A DNA stretch of 8,843 nucleotides from Thermus kawarayensis JCM 12314. Its GTDB lineage: Bacteria > Deinococcota > Deinococci > Deinococcales > Thermaceae. The stretch's first letter is position 1. The number at the start of each line of letters is the position of its first letter. The notes beneath the pieces are model-generated. The model was not told the origin of the DNA. It was given only the letters and a program-made list of their open reading frames with translations, and ran no database searches. The stretch lies in the NCBI GenBank assembly GCA_001311545.1, contig BBBL01000048.1, positions 1 to 8,843 of the forward strand, given 5' to 3'. Positions 6,031 to 8,843 of this stretch are shown here, piece after piece. Made by a program: the position numbers and the translations under genes.

Positions 6031-8312
6031 CTACGCCCTCCTTATCCGGTAGTCCCGCCCCTCCCAGCGGCCCTCCTCCGGGTAGTAAAGGGTGAATTCT
6101 AGGCTCCCGTGGTCCTCCAGGTCCAGAAGCACCCCGTGGAGGCCGAAGGGCAGGGGCTCGCTCTCCACGTCCCGTACCCCGCGCCAGCCGTCAAAGCCTA
6201 GGTGGAGGACGAAGGGGCGCCGCTCCTCCACCAGGAGGCGCTCCCCGGGGCCTAGGGCCTCGAGGGGCACCTCCCGCCGGAAGTGGCGCACCCGGGGCCT
6301 GGGCTGTCCTTCCAGGTAGCGGGCGGCCACGCGGCCCAGGCGTTCAGGGGGCCCCTTCCCCCGCGTCCAGGCCAGGTAAAGCTTCAGGTACTCCGCATGG
6401 GCCCAAAGCAAGGGCTGGGCGCTTCCCGTGGGCTTTCCCGGGAAGAGCTTCCGTTCGGGGAGGGGGGAGGTGTCCCAGACCTGCTCGGGGATGAGGCCCC
6501 CGGGCCCCGTGCTCCCGGCCATGGAGCGGAGGTAGGGGAGGGGGTCTTCCCCGAGGAGCAGGGCGGCCATCCCCCGCTCCCCGGTGAGGAGGGGCCAGGC
6601 CCTGCCCCTTCCCGTGCCGTCAAAGGGTCGGCCGTCCTCGTGCTCCCCGTATCCGTCCTCCGGGTAGCGGTGGTAGAAGGACCCCGTGGGGGTTTCTACC
6701 CGGAGGAGGCGTCGGCGAGCCGGAGAGAGTCCCGGATGCGGGGGTCGTGGGGAGGCCTCAGGCCCAGGCGGAGGAGGGCCAGGAACTCCAGCCCCACCAG
6801 GCTGCGGGCTCCAGGCTCACCCCCGTCCGGTTCTTGACCTCTACCCGGCCCCGGGGACCCAGGGGCCCGGGAGGGGCGATCCTCACGTAGTGGCCCCGGA
6901 TGCCGTGGGAGCGGTCCAGCTCCGTGCCCCCCACGTAGGTCCACTCCTCCACGCGGGCGTTCCAGCAATCGGCTAAGGAGAGGCGTACTCCGCCTCCTCC
7001 CCCTCCAGAAAGCCGTAGAGGGCGGCCGCCGCTAGGGCGGCGATGGCGGTGGCCAGGGTGAAGGGGGAAAGGCCCGGGTTCTCCTCCCAGCGGTCCTGGG
7101 GGCTTACCGGACCTTCCCGGGCCAGGAAGGCTGCCGCCCGCCGCACCATGGTACGGGCGGTCTCCAGAGGAAAGGCCCCGTTCAGCCCACCCCGTTCCTT
7201 CAGGGCCGCCGCCAGAAGGACGGGCAAGGCCGTCTCGTCCAGCTGGATGCCCTGCCAGTAGGGGCGGCCGTCCGGGAAGAAGTTCTGGGGCCAGTGTCCG
7301 TCTTGGGCCTGGGTAGCCGCCAGGTAGGCCAGGACGGTGCGGACCTCCTCTTCCCGGCCTAGGGCCAGGTGGGCGAAGGCCGCCTCCACCGCGTCCCGGG
7401 TCCAGACCAGGTGGTAGCCCCCGGGGTCGTCCCGGGTGTTGCCCCAGGGTACGGAGAGGCTGGCCACCAGGCCCCGGTAGGTGCGGTCCTCGTGGGTCTT
7501 CAAAACCAAGAAGGAGCGGCGGGCCAGGGCCTCCAGCTCGGCCTCCGGGCCCTTCAGGTCCAGGTCCCCCAGCTCCCTTCGCCAGAGGGCCTCCACCCGC
7601 TTTCGTACCCCTTCCAGCCCCTCAGCCAGCGCACCTTCGGCCAGGGTCTTGGCCCCCTCCGGGGTGGAAGCGAAGGCCAGGGCCAGGGTTCCCTTGGCCT
7701 CCAGCACTTCCCCTATGAGGGCCACGTTCCCGTCCTCGGCCCGGGGAAAGGTCCAGGTCATGGCCCCGTTTTTGGCGAAGTCCTGCCAGCCATCGGAGAA
7801 ACCCACGTACCCGGCGCTTCCCCGCGCGAAGGGGCCCACGAGGGCCAGGGCCTCCTCCCCCTTCTGGGCCAGCAGGGCCCCCTCTTCCACCCAGGCGGTG
7901 TTGCCCCACCCGCTTCCCCCGAGGTGCGGGGCGAGCAGGGGGTAGAGGCGGAAGCCCTCCCCCTCGAGCGAAAGCCGATGAGAAGCGCGTCCCGCCTAGG
8001 ATCCGGGACGAAGGCCAGGTGGAGGCGGTACCCCTCCCCCTCGTGGACCACCTCCACCAGGGGAGAGGCGGGGTCGGCTTCCAGGATCCGGTAGCGGGCC
8101 ACCCGCTTCACTTCCCGCCAGAACCCCGGCCGGGCCACGAGGAAGCCCAGGTCGCGGGTCTGGGGCCTGCCCACGCTTGGCCAGAAGACCTCGTTGAGGA
8201 TGCCGTGCCCCAGGGTGAACCAAAGGCGGCCCGTGCCCAGGGCGGTGCCCACCCGGTCCTTGTCGCTGGTAGCCCAGGTGGGGGGAATGCCGGGTTTTCC
8301 AAAAGCTTCCAT
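6031..8312 (-). CDS. GH15 glucoamylase/glucodextranase-like glucan hydrolase (four frameshifts)
   Basis: This enzyme would release glucose from the non-reducing end of alpha-glucans by inversion. Four breaks, each a missing base (near 7966-7970, 6981-6986, 6805-6808 and 6706-6711), divide it; corrected length is 761 residues, a usual size for bacterial GH15 enzymes. An N-terminal beta-sandwich (about 1-270) starts P-G-I-P-P-T-W and [11 protein letters not shown]. The (alpha/alpha)6 catalytic barrel follows. It has V-W-T-R-D, the general-acid motif R-W408-E409-E410, [14 protein letters not shown] at about 569-582 and the base motif I-P-E611-Q-V-W-D. The 202-residue gap between E409 and E611 agrees with bacterial homologues. 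There is no signal peptide, so it acts in the cytoplasm on maltodextrin, isomaltose or storage glucan. Trehalase activity, known in the family, is an alternative. The start lies 1 nt after pgl. Confidence 0.9.
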
Positions 8313-8313
8313 A

Positions 8314-8843
8314 TTAGACCTCCTGGTCGGTGATGAGGCGCACCCTGGGGGCCAGGATCCGCCGGGGGGGAAGGTCCTCCCCGGCCTTCAGGCGGCGCAC
8401 GGCCTCCCGCTTGGCCTCGCCCAGGGCCAGAAAAACCACCTCCTCCGCCGTGGAGAGGGCCTTGGGGGTGAGGGGTGAGGCGCAGGGGTGGGGGCTTGGG
8501 GCCGTCCTGCACCACCTCCACGAGGCGGGGGCTTTCCAAGGCGGGGTGGCCCGGGAAGAGGCTTGCGGTGTGCCCGTCCTCCCCCACGCCGAGGAGGGCG
8601 AAGCCGAAGGGGAGGAGGTCCCTGACCCTGGCCTCCATCCGCTCCCGGGCTTCCTCTGCGGGTAGCCCCAGGGGGAAGGAGAGGAGGTGGTCCGCCTGGG
8701 GTCCCAGGGCCTCGGCCACCCGGGCGAGGTTGGTGCCCCGGTCCCCCGGGGGAAGCCAGCGCTCGTCGGAGAGCAGAAGGGTGGTGTGGAAGCGGAGCCC
8801 CCTCAGGCGCGGTAGAGGGGGAGGGGGGTCTCGCCCCCGGCCA
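8314..8843 (-). CDS. pgl: 6-phosphogluconolactonase (5' end outside window, two frameshifts)
   Basis: This enzyme hydrolyses 6-phosphogluconolactone to 6-phosphogluconate, the second step of the oxidative pentose phosphate and Entner-Doudoroff routes. About 177 residues are visible after correction; some 50 N-terminal residues are missing. Family marks are the partial [11 protein letters not shown] block, S-D-E-R-W, G-D-R-G-T-N, the signature [14 protein letters not shown], and G-E-A-K-R-E-A-V near the end. One base is missing near 8805-8808. One C is extra in a CCCC run (8472-8475): removing it restores L-R-L-T-L-T-P-K-A-L, the family's usual R-x-T-L-T. The stop TAA is 1 nt before the GH15 ATG, so the two are coupled. 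The gene before it, outside the window, would often be glucose-6-phosphate dehydrogenase (expectation only). Confidence 0.93.

Noticed and set aside
7369..8094. Plus-strand open frame of 241 codons across GH15
   Set aside because: It is the antisense shadow of a well-recognised glycoside hydrolase, with low-complexity composition and no family motif.
8465..8478. Tandem GGGGTGA GGGGTGA in pgl, looking like a 7-bp duplication that shifts the frame
   Set aside because: Removing only one C on the coding strand restores the family motif R-x-T-L-T, so a single-base insertion explains it better; the repeat then encodes two ordinary Leu-Thr steps.
1..8843. CRISPR array, tRNA, rRNA, transposase, toxin-antitoxin or defence system
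   Set aside because: None was seen: no regularly spaced repeats, no insertion-sequence ends, and all of the coding space is accounted for by recognised families.

Overview
The window is about 70% G+C, with C/G-biased third codon positions, Shine-Dalgarno sites placed inside the preceding gene, and very tight gene packing. Together with the protein sequences this suggests a thermophile of the Deinococcus-Thermus group, most likely Thermus. This is judged from memory of family sequences; no search was run.

There are twelve genes in four blocks. (A) 1-2841, minus strand, read right to left: a secreted PepSY protein with an acidic tail, a second secreted double-PepSY protein, a PAP2 membrane phosphatase, an OmpR/PhoB-type response regulator and the N-terminal part of its histidine kinase, which runs off the left edge. 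They look like one envelope-signalling operon: the spacings are 56 nt (with a hairpin), 6 nt, a 26-nt overlap and an ATGA overlap. (B) 2842-2977 is a divergent control region. It carries the PepSY ribosome binding site, a pair of direct repeats 11 bp apart that suits an OmpR-family regulator, and a -10 element just before the next gene. (C) 2978-3723, plus strand: a compact MscS-type mechanosensitive channel of clearly lower G+C. It converges on, and overlaps by 30 nt, a VIT/MbfA-type iron transporter (4189-3694, minus) that has its own AT-rich promoter. (D) 4238-8843, minus strand: 6-phosphogluconolactonase (cut by the right edge), a cytoplasmic GH15 glucoamylase/glucodextranase, a membrane-anchored Rieske protein, a TauE/SafE permease and its usual DUF1634 partner. 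Spacings are 1, 2, 9 and 3 nt, so this is one operon joining glucan and glucose use to a Rieske redox protein and a probable sulfur-oxyanion exporter.

The striking technical feature is the number of broken frames. Eight of the twelve genes need at least one single-base correction, 16 in all. After correction every gene reads through with family motifs intact and plausible total lengths. Draft-sequence error is the likeliest cause, so most genes are annotated here at full span as CDS with the breaks located. True decay or slippage-prone tracts (two A7 runs) cannot be excluded from the sequence alone.

I found no tRNA, rRNA, CRISPR array, insertion sequence or phage gene. No gene-free stretch longer than 300 bases exists.
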